Assembly (NCBI GenBank): GCA_900315875.1
Contig: ONAX01000037.1
Span: 1-36,714, forward strand
Source of the DNA: an uncultured Eubacteriales bacterium
GTDB lineage: Bacteria; Bacillota; Clostridia; Oscillospirales; Acutalibacteraceae
Reading direction: 5' to 3'
DNA length: 36,714 nucleotides
The notes under the pieces were generated by a model. It worked only from the letters and a program-made list of their open reading frames with translations. It was not told the origin of the DNA and searched no databases. Positions 1 to 8,154 of the stretch are shown here, piece after piece. Numbering within the stretch: position 1 is the stretch's first letter; every line of letters begins with the position of its first letter. A program made the translations under genes and the position numbers.

Positions 1-2
1 CT

Positions 3-1121
3 ATGAGTGTTAATTATAATGTTTTGGGACTTGTCTTCGCAAGTATGCACGACGCTTATGTCAGCGAGCTGACCAAGCAGAGAACCATGGGTTCAATACC
101 CTTCGGCGGACGTTACCGCCTTATAGATTTCCCCCTTTCAAACTTCGTTCATTCGGGAGTTTCCGAGGTGGGCGTCATCACAAAGTCCAACTACGGTTCG
201 CTTCTGGATCACCTCGGTTCGGGACGTGACTGGGACCTTGCCCGTAAAAAGGGCGGACTTCATCTTCTCCCCCCATACAGCCAGACAGGCGGTATCTATA
301 AGGGAAGACTGGACGCTCTCAACAATATCTGGGGATTTGTTGAGCATTCAAATGCAAAGTATGTCATCATGTCAAACTGCGACGTGGTAACTACTATAAA
401 CTTCAATCCCGTGCTGAAGCAGCATATGGAGAACGAGGCTGATATCACCCTTGTTTATAAGAGAGATGTCATTCCTGCAAAGCTCCACGACCCGGCTGTT
501 CTTTCATTCGACAGCAAGGGCAAGGTTATTGATGTGCTTATCGACAGCAATGTAACAGGTTCCTGCAGCTTCTATATGAACATGATGTTCATCAAGCGTG
601 AGCTTCTCATTGAGCTTGTAGACAAGTGCATCAGCAAGAATACCCTTAACTTCAAGCGTGACATTATCCAGGGCGAATACAAGAACCTGAATGTATACGG
701 CTACGAATTCAAGGGCTTCTCCCCCATCATCACATCGATGAGCAATTACTTCAATGCCAATATGTCCCTTATGGATGAGGAAGTCAGAAAGGATCTGTTC
801 AACAGCTCCCGTCCCATCTATACAAAGGTCAGAGACGATATGCCCACCAAATACGGTCTTGGCTCCAGCGTAAAGAATTCTCTTATCGCTAACGGCTGTA
901 CTATCGAGGGCGAGGTCGAGAACTGTATTCTCTTCAAGGGCGTACATATCGGCAAGGGCACAAAGGTTTCCAACTGCGTTATCATGCAGGATACCAAGAT
1001 CGGTGCCGACAGCAGCCTGAGCTATGTAATAGTAGACAAAGATGTTGTTATCAAGAACGAAAGAACACTGATGGGCTTCCTTTCCTATCCCGTATATATC
1101 AGCAAGGGAAGCGTTGTATAA
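3..1121 (+). CDS. glgD: GlgD, regulatory subunit/paralogue of glucose-1-phosphate adenylyltransferase
   Basis: This 372-residue protein belongs to the GlgC/GlgD nucleotidyltransferase family that supplies ADP-glucose for glycogen synthesis in the cytoplasm. The N-terminal part shows the family stretch SIPFGGRYRLIDFPLSN and a C-terminal left-handed beta-helix-like segment (about residues 280-350) with repeated hydrophobic hexads. The length and the opening NVLGL..ASMHD rather than the GlgC glycine-rich AGGxGxRL loop point to GlgD, which in Firmicutes is usually a modulatory partner of GlgC. A glgC gene is expected just upstream, outside the window. The start lies two bases from the edge, so its ribosome binding site cannot be seen. 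It sits 27 bases before glgA and is almost certainly cotranscribed with it. Confidence 0.93.
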   Translation: MSVNYNVLGLVFASMHDAYVSELTKQRTMGSIPFGGRYRLIDFPLSNFVHSGVSEVGVITKSNYGSLLDHLGSGRDWDLARKKGGLHLLPPYSQTGGIYKGRLDALNNIWGFVEHSNAKYVIMSNCDVVTTINFNPVLKQHMENEADITLVYKRDVIPAKLHDPAVLSFDSKGKVIDVLIDSNVTGSCSFYMNMMFIKRELLIELVDKCISKNTLNFKRDIIQGEYKNLNVYGYEFKGFSPIITSMSNYFNANMSLMDEEVRKDLFNSSRPIYTKVRDDMPTKYGLGSSVKNSLIANGCTIEGEVENCILFKGVHIGKGTKVSNCVIMQDTKIGADSSLSYVIVDKDVVIKNERTLMGFLSYPVYISKGSVV

Positions 1122-1148
1122 TCGGACACGGACGGAGGTGCGTGAAAA

Positions 1149-2573
1149 ATGAAGGTTTTGTTTGTTGCAAGCGAGGCGCAGCCATTTGCCGCTTCCGGCG
1201 GATTGGCTGACGTTGCAGGCTCGCTGCCGCACGCTCTGCGTAAAAGGCTGATCGGGTGCAGAATAGTAATGCCGCTTTATGAGGATATTCCGCAGCCCCT
1301 GAAGGACACGCTGCGCTTTGTCACGAGTTTTTCGGTTCCCGTTTCGTGGAGAAGGCAGTATTGCGGTATATTTGAAACGAGATATAACGGCGTAATCTAT
1401 TACTTCCTCGATAACCAGTATTATTTCAAGCGTCAGGGTCTTTACGGACATTATGACGATGCTGAGCGCTTTGCTTTCTTTTCACGGGCGGTGCTTGAGA
1501 TGCTGCCGTATATCGACTTCAAGCCGGACGTTATTCATTGCAACGACTGGCAGACGGCTCTTGTTCCCACCTATTACAACCTTTTTTACGCACAAAACGA
1601 ATGGTTCAGCGGCATAAAAACGATATTTACTATCCACAATATTCAGTATCAGGGACAGTACGGTACAGATCTGTACGAGGAGGTCGTCGGTATTCCGCCG
1701 CACGGCCGCTCGATACTGGACTGGGATAACGATATCAACTATATGAAGGGCGCTATTGAAACGGCTAACCGCGTTACCACGGTAAGCCCGAGCTATGCGT
1801 GGGAAATACGCGATCCATGGTTCTCACACGGACTTGATCCGATTCTGAATGCACGCTCGTGGAAGATAAGAGGTATTCTCAACGGCATTGACAATACGTC
1901 CTATAATCCTGCAACGGATATTCAGCTTTATGCTCATTACACGCCGGACGATCTTTCCGGCAAGGCTGTAAACAAGCAAAAACTGCAGGAGCGTCTCGGA
2001 CTGGAGCAGAACCCCGAGGTTCCGATAATCGCCATGGTTACGAGACTGGTTGCACACAAGGGTCTTGACCTTGTAAAATATGCTCTTGACCAGCTTATGC
2101 GTGAGGAGTACGTTCAGTTCGTTATTCTCGGCTCAGGTGACTGGGAATACGAAAGCTTCTTCCGCTCAATGCAGGAAAGATATCCCGGCAGGCTGGTTGC
2201 ATGCCACGGCTTCATTCCGGAGCTGTCAAGGAAGATTTACGCTGGTGCGGACATTTTCCTGATGCCGTCAAAGGCAGAGCCGTGCGGTCTTTCTCAGATG
2301 ATTGCACTGCGCTACGGCACAATACCGGTTGTCCGCGAGGTCGGCGGTCTGCGCGACTCCATCAAGGACAGCGGAACCGGAGAAGGCAACGGATTTACAT
2401 TTGCGAATTACGATGCAATGGATATGCTCGGATGCATTAGAAGGGCCATTGCAGGCTACTGGCAGCACGAGGGCTGGCAGATACTCGTAAAACGCGCAAT
2501 GTTGAGCGACAACAGCTGGGCAAAATCCGCAACAGAGTATATTAACCTCTACAAAGAGGTCATTAACGAGTAA
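1149..2573 (+). CDS. glgA: Glycogen synthase (ADP-glucose), GT5 family
   Basis: A 474-residue GT5 glycosyltransferase that adds glucose from ADP-glucose to the growing alpha-1,4-glucan. The N-terminal domain starts FVASEAQPFAASGGLADV, the HCNDWQT motif follows near residue 130, and the C-terminal GT-B domain carries PSKAEPCGLSQ followed by YGTIPVVREVGGL, all diagnostic of GlgA. The length is normal for the family. In the N-terminal sugar-nucleotide loop the usual KTGGL is ASGGL, so the lysine equivalent to E. coli Lys15 is alanine. GGAGGTG lies 8 bases before the ATG. It is the last gene of the glg run and is followed by a clear terminator. Confidence 0.96.
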   Translation: MKVLFVASEAQPFAASGGLADVAGSLPHALRKRLIGCRIVMPLYEDIPQPLKDTLRFVTSFSVPVSWRRQYCGIFETRYNGVIYYFLDNQYYFKRQGLYGHYDDAERFAFFSRAVLEMLPYIDFKPDVIHCNDWQTALVPTYYNLFYAQNEWFSGIKTIFTIHNIQYQGQYGTDLYEEVVGIPPHGRSILDWDNDINYMKGAIETANRVTTVSPSYAWEIRDPWFSHGLDPILNARSWKIRGILNGIDNTSYNPATDIQLYAHYTPDDLSGKAVNKQKLQERLGLEQNPEVPIIAMVTRLVAHKGLDLVKYALDQLMREEYVQFVILGSGDWEYESFFRSMQERYPGRLVACHGFIPELSRKIYAGADIFLMPSKAEPCGLSQMIALRYGTIPVVREVGGLRDSIKDSGTGEGNGFTFANYDAMDMLGCIRRAIAGYWQHEGWQILVKRAMLSDNSWAKSATEYINLYKEVINE

Positions 2574-2585
2574 AACAGTAAATTA

Positions 2586-2618
2586 AGCCGGTGGATCGGA
2601 TGATTCATCGGCTTTTTC
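2586..2618 (+). terminator. Rho-independent terminator of glgD-glgA
   Basis: The arms AGCCGGTG (2586-2593) and CATCGGCT (2606-2613) form an 8-bp stem with one G-T pair, followed by a run of five T. It lies 12 bases after the glgA stop codon. Confidence 0.85.
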
Positions 2619-2900
2619 TGTTATGAAAGAAATTTCCAAAGATTTATCCGGTTTTTCAAATAATAACCTGACTAAAAGCCCAGCTGCAATCTCCTTTTCA
2701 AGCAAATTCCTGAAATTGGTGCCTATAGTGTCTTTGGCGCAAATTATGGTAAAATTGCATAAAAATGGCGATTTCTCACTATTTCAGCTAAATATTTCTG
2801 TAATTAATGCTCATCTTTGGTATTTTGTAACGTTGTAATTTTTAGTAAAATGCATTATACTTGATATGAGTATAATTATACCTCTTGAAAGGCTGAAAAC
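2619..2900 (+). promoter_or_regulatory. Intergenic region with promoter for the DHHW membrane protein
   Basis: This AT-rich gap has no convincing gene. A sigma-A-type promoter is visible near its end: TTGTAA (2833-2838), a 17-base spacer and TATACT (2856-2861), about 40 bases before the start codon at 2901. An open frame at 2623-2838 lacks a ribosome binding site and resembles no family I know. Confidence 0.55.
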
Positions 2901-4136
2901 ATGAGAAGATCAAGCTACAGCTCCTACAGCACCCGTTCATACAGCTCGGGTAGCTACCGCAGGAGAAACAGAAGAAACGACGGAAACGGCAAAACTGTTG
3001 TCATTATTATTCTTATATGCATTATAGTACTCGGCGCCGCAGCAGGTGCATGCGCATATTTCGGCGTATTTGACAAGCTTTTCGGAGCAAAGCAGGAAAG
3101 CACTGACGAAAGCTCATCCGCTTCTGAGGTGCAGCAATCCTCAGAAAAGAAGGAAGAAAGCTCCGCTGCTGCAGGAAGCAGCTCTGCACAGGAAAGCGAA
3201 AGCTCTGCCGAGGAAAGCAGCAAGCCCGAGCTTTCGGGCGAATTTGACGAAAATGTATTTATCTACGACAAGCAGGGATACCAGATTTTCTACGGTACAG
3301 AGGATACTACTGCAAGCTATGCCTCTGCAGTCAGCTCAATAAAAAAGTCTGTAGGCAAGGATGTAAACGTTTACGCTATGTCTGTTCCGACTCACAGTCT
3401 TTTTGCACTGCCTGAAAAATACAAAAGCCTCGGCACAGATGAAAAGGCTGTACTCAGTTCCATGTACAAATCCCTCGGAAAAGACATAAAAACCATTGAT
3501 GTTGCCGCTTCCCTCGAAAAGCATAAGGACGAATATATCTACTTCGGCACCGACCACAACTGGACGGCACTCGGAGCTTACTATGGCTATGTTGATTTCT
3601 GCAAGGCAGCAGGCGTGGAGGCTATTGATATCAAGAAGCTCTCCACAGGTACGATCAAGGGCTTTGAGGGCTCTCTTACCGCTGCAACAAAAACCGACAA
3701 ACAGCCCGACGGCAACAAGGTACTTCTCGAAAACCCCGACACGGTGACCTATTACAATATTCCCGGTAACCGCACCTGCACTCTGCTCGAAAACGGAAAG
3801 TCAGAGCCGGAGGAGGTTCCGATGATTGCGACCTTCGCAGAGGGCTCCAATTCCTACAGTGCGTTCATCTGGGGCAATAACCCTTACATGCACATAAAAA
3901 CCACTCTTAAAACCGGAAGGAAGCTGTGTATAATCAAGGACAGCTACGGATGCGCATTCGCTCCCTTTACAACAGCGAATTTCGATGAGGTGTATATAGT
4001 AGATCCCGCATATTACAACGGAAACGTGATTGACTATATCAAAAAGAACAAATACACAGATGTGCTGATAATAAACAGCATAATGACCCCCAGCACAGCG
4101 ATCCGGACGGATGAGCTGAAAACCATAATCGACTAA
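2901..4136 (+). CDS. Single-pass membrane DHHW/AlgX-like (SGNH hydrolase-like) protein
   Basis: This 411-residue protein has a Ser/Tyr/Arg-rich cytoplasmic head (1-32), one membrane helix (about 33-56), a Ser/Glu-rich low-complexity linker (about 66-112) and an extracytoplasmic C-terminal domain. That domain has TDHNWT (about 217-222) and a late IIKDSYG block, the arrangement found in DHHW-family proteins and the related AlgX/AlgJ SGNH-like domains. In those families the Asp/His and Ser act in O-acetyl transfer or esterase chemistry on polysaccharides. I infer that it modifies a cell-envelope or exopolysaccharide glycan on the outer face of the membrane; the substrate is unknown. The motif reads DHNW rather than DHHW. 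No polysaccharide genes are adjacent. The NUDIX gene follows 16 bases later and may share the transcript. Confidence 0.72.
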   Translation: MRRSSYSSYSTRSYSSGSYRRRNRRNDGNGKTVVIIILICIIVLGAAAGACAYFGVFDKLFGAKQESTDESSSASEVQQSSEKKEESSAAAGSSSAQESESSAEESSKPELSGEFDENVFIYDKQGYQIFYGTEDTTASYASAVSSIKKSVGKDVNVYAMSVPTHSLFALPEKYKSLGTDEKAVLSSMYKSLGKDIKTIDVAASLEKHKDEYIYFGTDHNWTALGAYYGYVDFCKAAGVEAIDIKKLSTGTIKGFEGSLTAATKTDKQPDGNKVLLENPDTVTYYNIPGNRTCTLLENGKSEPEEVPMIATFAEGSNSYSAFIWGNNPYMHIKTTLKTGRKLCIIKDSYGCAFAPFTTANFDEVYIVDPAYYNGNVIDYIKKNKYTDVLIINSIMTPSTAIRTDELKTIID

Positions 4137-4152
4137 AAAGGAGGTGTGCCGG

Positions 4153-4836
4153 ATGCTCGGCAAAACTGCAAATGTAGAAATATTCGGCACACTTGCCGAA
4201 AAGAAGCTATATTCCGGCTACATCACCGGAAGCCGCGATATGCGCAGGGTGTATGTAATAACAGATCAGGAGCTTCACGGTGCGATCGACTGCATGATAA
4301 TCGCTGCGGCTATAGGCGAGACATCAGCCCAGACAAGGCTTGTTGCCGCGCCGGAGGGAGAAATCTTCTACGAGCCGGAGATAGCTGAAAGACTCAGAAC
4401 AACATCGCTTAAATTCAAAAAAATAAACTGCATTTACGAAAAATCCTGCGGTGCCGTAATTTACCGCGTGACAGAACGCGGAGAAATCCGAATACTTCTG
4501 GTAAAAAACCGCAACGGCAAATGCTGGACCTTCCCGAAGGGTCACATTGAAATCGGCGAAAGCGAAGAGCAGACCGCACTTCGTGAAATAAAGGAGGAAA
4601 CCGGTCTGAGCGTTGAGATCGTTCCGGGCTTCCGTAAGATCAGTACATACCGTCCATTCGGAAAGATAAGAAAAACCGCCGTATTTTTCCTTGCCAAGGC
4701 GCAAAAAAGCGTCGTCAGCATGCAGCAGACAGAGATAGACTATTACCTGTGGGTAAGTCTTGACGAGGCAATGAAAATGTGCCGCCACGAAAACGATACC
4801 AACATTCTGCGCGATGTCAGGAAAATATTAGCTTAA
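4153..4836 (+). CDS. NUDIX hydrolase with an uncharacterised N-terminal domain
   Basis: This 227-residue protein has a perfect NUDIX box at residues 130-152 (G130, E136, R144-E145, E148-E149, G151), so it should hydrolyse a nucleoside diphosphate linked to another group using Mg2+. The box with the preceding WTFPKG resembles diadenosine polyphosphate or diphosphoinositol type enzymes. The first 95 residues form a separate domain that I cannot assign. AAGGAGG at 4137-4143 is 9 bases before the ATG at 4153; the in-frame GTG at 4144 touches the ribosome binding site and is unlikely to be used. The gene follows the DHHW gene closely and ends at a strong terminator. Confidence 0.8.
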   Translation: MLGKTANVEIFGTLAEKKLYSGYITGSRDMRRVYVITDQELHGAIDCMIIAAAIGETSAQTRLVAAPEGEIFYEPEIAERLRTTSLKFKKINCIYEKSCGAVIYRVTERGEIRILLVKNRNGKCWTFPKGHIEIGESEEQTALREIKEETGLSVEIVPGFRKISTYRPFGKIRKTAVFFLAKAQKSVVSMQQTEIDYYLWVSLDEAMKMCRHENDTNILRDVRKILA

Positions 4837-4837
4837 C

Positions 4838-4874
4838 AGCCCGATCGCTACCAAGTAGTGACCGGGCTTTTTGT
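4838..4874 (+). terminator. Rho-independent terminator after the NUDIX gene
   Basis: A 14-bp stem with two G-T pairs (4838-4851 with 4855-4868) has a tiny loop and is followed by TTTTTG. It lies directly after the stop codon. Confidence 0.9.
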
Positions 4875-4904
4875 TTCATCCAAAAAACATCAGCTATTAA
4901 CCCG

Positions 4905-4969
4905 TGTCAAGTTTAAAAGAAAATTTGTCAAGGATACTTGACATTTGGTAAAGTATGTGTTAATATAAT
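4905..4969 (+). promoter_or_regulatory. Promoter with palindromic operator for the membrane protein/XRE pair
   Basis: A perfect inverted repeat TGTCAAG-gata-CTTGACA (4926-4943) overlaps the -35 hexamer TTGACA (4938-4943). A further half site TGTCAAG lies at 4905-4911, exactly 21 bases upstream, which puts it on the same face of the helix. The -10 is TAATAT (4961-4966, 17-base spacer) or the overlapping TATAAT (4964-4969). Position and symmetry suggest that the XRE protein encoded second in this operon represses its own promoter; this is inference. Confidence 0.65.
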
Positions 4970-5019
4970 AGCCATAGGAAATAACATGCAGCTTTGCATA
5001 GGCTACAGGCGGTAAGTTG

Positions 5020-5340
5020 ATGGATAAAAAGGACATTCTTGAGCAGAATAAGAAAAAGAAACAAGGCTCACTTGACGAAATGGAAAAAAGGGTATATAAC
5101 TACTCCTTCGGCATAGGTGCATTGGCAGTAGGCGCTATGTGTCTTGCGTTCAGCATATACCGCGCAATAAACGGCATGCATTTTTACGAATTTGCCGCTA
5201 TTATTACTGCTTATCTGTGTGCCACCTATCTCTATCGCTTCAAAAATCTCAAAAGTCCGTTCTACCTTATTGCAGGCATCATAACCGCTGTTGCGGCTGT
5301 CGGATGCACGGTTCTTTTCTTTGTGGTGGGCGGCGTATGA
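5020..5340 (+). CDS. Small membrane protein paired with an XRE regulator (DUF6442-like)
   Basis: This 106-residue protein has a charged N-terminus (about 1-28, Lys/Glu/Asp-rich) and three predicted membrane helices near residues 30-52, 58-76 and 82-104. It resembles the small uncharacterised Firmicutes membrane proteins usually encoded beside a roughly 70-residue XRE regulator; my assignment to DUF6442 is from memory and tentative. The start at ATG 5020 directly follows an in-frame TTG, and the ribosome binding site is weak. Its stop overlaps the start of the XRE gene in ATGA, so the two are translationally coupled. No function is known. The pairing suggests that a signal sensed at the membrane or by the regulator controls its level. 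Confidence 0.7.
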   Translation: MDKKDILEQNKKKKQGSLDEMEKRVYNYSFGIGALAVGAMCLAFSIYRAINGMHFYEFAAIITAYLCATYLYRFKNLKSPFYLIAGIITAVAAVGCTVLFFVVGGV

Positions 5341-5549
5341 ATGAAATAGTGTTTCAGAACCGCCTGCGTGTTGCCCGGGCGGAAAAAAGGATATCTCAGG
5401 GCGACCTTGCCGAAAGCGTCGGCGTGTCAAGACAGACCATCAGCTCAATAGAAAACAATCAGTTCTGCCCCAGTGCAAAGCTTGCGGCGCTGCTGTGCAT
5501 AGCTCTTGACAAAAAATTTGAGGAGCTTTTCTACTTTGAAGAGCAGTGA
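5337..5549 (+). CDS. Short XRE-family transcriptional regulator
   Basis: This 70-residue single-domain protein has a helix-turn-helix of the Cro/CI type: SQGDLAESVGVSRQTISSIE at about residues 21-40. It lacks any extra sensing domain, like YozG-type regulators of Firmicutes. It overlaps the upstream membrane protein by four bases (ATGA). A longer frame reading into it from 5139 is an artefact, since it would overlap the membrane gene entirely. The likely target is the palindrome TGTCAAG-N4-CTTGACA in the operon's own promoter, making it an autorepressor; this has not been shown. Confidence 0.85.
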   Translation: MNEIVFQNRLRVARAEKRISQGDLAESVGVSRQTISSIENNQFCPSAKLAALLCIALDKKFEELFYFEEQ

Positions 5550-5603
5550 TAACGTTTATAAGTTTTTTAAATCTTCATATACATTCCTCCTAAAAAGCGG
5601 CGG

Positions 5604-5629
5604 ACCCCCGGGTACATTTACCCGGGGGT
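5604..5629 (+). terminator. Strong GC hairpin, probable terminator
   Basis: A perfect 10-bp stem ACCCCCGGGT/ACCCGGGGGT (5604-5613 with 5620-5629) has a 6-base loop. The next T run (5636-5639) lies a few bases off, so termination efficiency is uncertain. Confidence 0.6.
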
Positions 5630-5674
5630 TAACCGTTTTATCGCAGCTTTTTTCAGAAAATTTATCTATCATGA

Positions 5675-5703
5675 TTGACTTATAGATTGTTTTGAATTAT
5701 AAT
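5675..5703 (+). promoter_or_regulatory. Promoter of serC-serA
   Basis: TTGACT (5675-5680), a 17-base spacer and a consensus TATAAT (5698-5703) lie 66 bases before the serC start. The short leader between them has no T-box or terminator-like structure. Confidence 0.8.
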
Positions 5704-5769
5704 TAAAGGGTATCATTGCATTATTGGCGGCAATGCCGCTGTGCAAAAACATATATGGAGGAATAAGAA

Positions 5770-6855
5770 ATGAAAAGAGTTTACAATTTTTCGGCAGGTC
5801 CTTCCATGCTCCCGCAGAAGGTTCTTGAACAGGCAGCAGCAGAAATGCTCGACTACCAGGGCAGCGGTCAGTCCGTAATGGAAATGTCCCACCGCTCCAA
5901 GATCTACGGAACCATCATCGAGGGCGCTGAAGCACTTCTCCGCGAGGTTATGAACATTCCGGATAACTACAAGGTACTGTTCATGCAGGGCGGCGCTTCC
6001 ACACAGTTCACTGCTATCCCGATGAACCTTGCTACAAAGAGCGGCAAGGCTGACTATGTTCTCACCGGTCAGTGGGCTACAAAGGCATACAAGGAAGCTG
6101 CACGCTACATCGACGCTAATGTTGTTGCTTCTTCAAAGGACAAGACCTTCTCATATATTCCGAAGCTCGATCCTTCAACCTTTACAAAGGATGCAGACTA
6201 TTTCTATATCTGCATGAACAACACCATCTACGGTACCGTTTATCATGAGCTTCCCGAAACAGGCGACGTTCCGCTGGTTGCTGATATTTCTTCCTGCATC
6301 CTCTCAACTCCGATCGACGTTTCCAAGTTCGGTATCCTTTATGCAGGCGCTCAGAAGAACATGGCTCCTGCAGGTCTTACAATCGCAATCATCCGCGACG
6401 ATCTTATAGGTCACGCTATGGATATCACTCCTACAATGCTCAACTTCCAGACACATGCAGACAACGGCTCAATGTTCAACACTCCGCCGTGCTACACCAT
6501 CTATGTTGCCAAGCTCGTTCTCGAGTGGATCAAGAACGACATCGGCGGCCTGGAGAAGATGAAGGAAATCAACGAAAAGAAGGCTGCAATCCTTTACAAT
6601 TTCCTCGACAGCTCCAACATGTTCAAGGGCACAGTTGTTCCTGAGGACAGATCTCTCATGAACGTACCGTTCATCACAGGCAGCGACGAGCTCGACGCTA
6701 AGTTCGTTAAGGAAGCTACCGAGAACGATTTCGTAAACCTCAAGGGTCACCGCAGTGTCGGCGGCATGAGAGCTTCCATCTACAACGCAATGCCTGTTGA
6801 AGGTGTTGAAAAGCTGGTTGCCTTCATGAAGGACTTCGAGGCACGCAACTCATAA
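5770..6855 (+). CDS. serC: Phosphoserine aminotransferase
   Basis: This 361-residue class-V PLP aminotransferase converts 3-phosphohydroxypyruvate and glutamate to phosphoserine and 2-oxoglutarate, the second step of serine synthesis. The opening YNFSAGPSMLP is diagnostic for SerC, the PLP lysine lies in YAGAQKNMAPAG (Lys196), and the end carries RSVGGMRASIYNAMP, the substrate phosphate-binding region. The length is the family standard. GGAGG is 8 bases before the ATG. It forms an operon with serA 53 bases downstream, so the pathway order is reversed relative to gene order. Confidence 0.97.
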   Translation: MKRVYNFSAGPSMLPQKVLEQAAAEMLDYQGSGQSVMEMSHRSKIYGTIIEGAEALLREVMNIPDNYKVLFMQGGASTQFTAIPMNLATKSGKADYVLTGQWATKAYKEAARYIDANVVASSKDKTFSYIPKLDPSTFTKDADYFYICMNNTIYGTVYHELPETGDVPLVADISSCILSTPIDVSKFGILYAGAQKNMAPAGLTIAIIRDDLIGHAMDITPTMLNFQTHADNGSMFNTPPCYTIYVAKLVLEWIKNDIGGLEKMKEINEKKAAILYNFLDSSNMFKGTVVPEDRSLMNVPFITGSDELDAKFVKEATENDFVNLKGHRSVGGMRASIYNAMPVEGVEKLVAFMKDFEARNS

Positions 6856-6908
6856 TCCGTGAGTAATCAAAGAAAAATACATATAATATAATAATAAAGG
6901 TGATATTG

Positions 6909-8072
6909 ATGTATAATATTCAGACACTTAACAAGATCTCAAACGTGGGTCTTTCACGTCTCGGCGATAACTACGCAGTGGCTGACACATGCGACGCTCC
7001 CGACGCAGTTCTCGTACGCTCAGCTTCCATGCACGACATGGAGCTTCCGGAAAGCCTTCTTGCAATTGCAAGAGCAGGCGCCGGCGTAAACAACATTCCG
7101 CTGGACAAATGCAGCGAGCAGGGCATCGTTGTTTTCAACACACCCGGTGCTAACGCAAACGCTGTTAAAGAGCTTGTTCTCACAGGCATGCTCCTCAGCT
7201 CCAGAAACGTTGTTGGCGGCATTGAGTGGGCAAAGACCCTCAAGGGAAACGGCGACGCTGTAGGCAAGATGGTAGAAAAGGGCAAGAGCCAGTTCGTAGG
7301 CCCCGAGCTCAAGGGCAAGACCCTCGGTGTTGTAGGCCTTGGCGCTATCGGCATTCTGGTTGCTAACGCTGCCGTATCTCTCGGCATGAACGTTATCGGC
7401 TATGACCCCTTCCTTTCCGTTGACAATGCTCTTCGCATTTCACGCAAGGTAACACATGTTATCTCTCTGGACGAGATCTTCGCACAGAGCGATTATATTA
7501 CAGTTCATGTTCCGCTCACACCCGACACAAAGGGCGTTATCAATGCCGAAAGCATCGCAAAGATGAAGGACGGCGTTCGCATCATGAACTACTCACGTGC
7601 CGATCTGGTTGTTTCTGCCGACGTCATCGAGGCAGTTAAGAGCGGCAAGGTTGCTGCATATACAACCGACTTTGCAACAGACGATATTCTGGACGTTCCG
7701 GGAATCATCGTTACTCCTCACCTCGGCGCTTCTACTCCGGAATCTGAGGACAACTGCGCTGAAATGGCTGCTGACGAGATCAAGGATTTCCTCGAGAGCG
7801 GCAACATCAAGAATTCCGTTAATATGCCTGCTGTATCAATGGCTCGTTCCGGTAAGGAAAGAGTATGCGTTATCCACAAGAATGTTCCGAACATTCTCAC
7901 AACCGTAACAGCAGCGCTGTCTGAGACAGGCAACAACATCGAAAGCATGGACAGCAAATCCAGAAAGGATTATGCTTACACCATTCTTGACGTTGCCAGC
8001 GACGTTGACGCTGCAGCAGCAGAAAAAATTTCCGCTATCGACGGTGTTATCCGTGTCAGAGTAATCAAGTAA
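6909..8072 (+). CDS. serA: D-3-phosphoglycerate dehydrogenase with C-terminal ACT domain
   Basis: This 387-residue NAD-dependent dehydrogenase oxidises 3-phosphoglycerate, the first step of serine synthesis. The Rossmann motif GLGAIG is at residues 143-148, the catalytic Arg lies in NYSRADLV (Arg230) and the catalytic His in PHLGASTPE (His271). A C-terminal ACT domain (about 317-387) is present without the extra ASB domain of long SerA forms, so feedback by serine is plausible. The NYSRADLV stretch departs from the common N.ARGG form. AAAGGTG precedes the ATG at 6909; an in-frame GTG at 6900 overlaps that site and is less likely. It is cotranscribed with serC. Confidence 0.95.
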   Translation: MYNIQTLNKISNVGLSRLGDNYAVADTCDAPDAVLVRSASMHDMELPESLLAIARAGAGVNNIPLDKCSEQGIVVFNTPGANANAVKELVLTGMLLSSRNVVGGIEWAKTLKGNGDAVGKMVEKGKSQFVGPELKGKTLGVVGLGAIGILVANAAVSLGMNVIGYDPFLSVDNALRISRKVTHVISLDEIFAQSDYITVHVPLTPDTKGVINAESIAKMKDGVRIMNYSRADLVVSADVIEAVKSGKVAAYTTDFATDDILDVPGIIVTPHLGASTPESEDNCAEMAADEIKDFLESGNIKNSVNMPAVSMARSGKERVCVIHKNVPNILTTVTAALSETGNNIESMDSKSRKDYAYTILDVASDVDAAAAEKISAIDGVIRVRVIK

Positions 8073-8092
8073 TTATTTCTCAATAAATCACT

Positions 8093-8119
8093 GCGCCCGA
8101 GGCATTGTGTTTCGGGCGC
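8093..8119 (+). terminator. Hairpin between serA and gltX
   Basis: An 8-bp stem GCGCCCGA/TCGGGCGC (8093-8100 with 8112-8119) has no good T run after it. It may be a weak terminator or an mRNA end-stabilising structure. Confidence 0.45.
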
Positions 8120-8154
8120 GTATGTTTAGCTGCGAAAACAAAGGAGAAATCGAA

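Noticed and set aside
504..1451. Long minus-strand open frame opposite glgD and glgA
   Set aside because: It is antisense to two well-supported genes, straddles both, and shows no family motif; it is a shadow of their codon usage.
2623..2838. 71-codon open frame after the glg terminator
   Set aside because: There is no ribosome binding site, it begins right after the terminator, and the composition follows the AT-rich background with the downstream promoter inside it.
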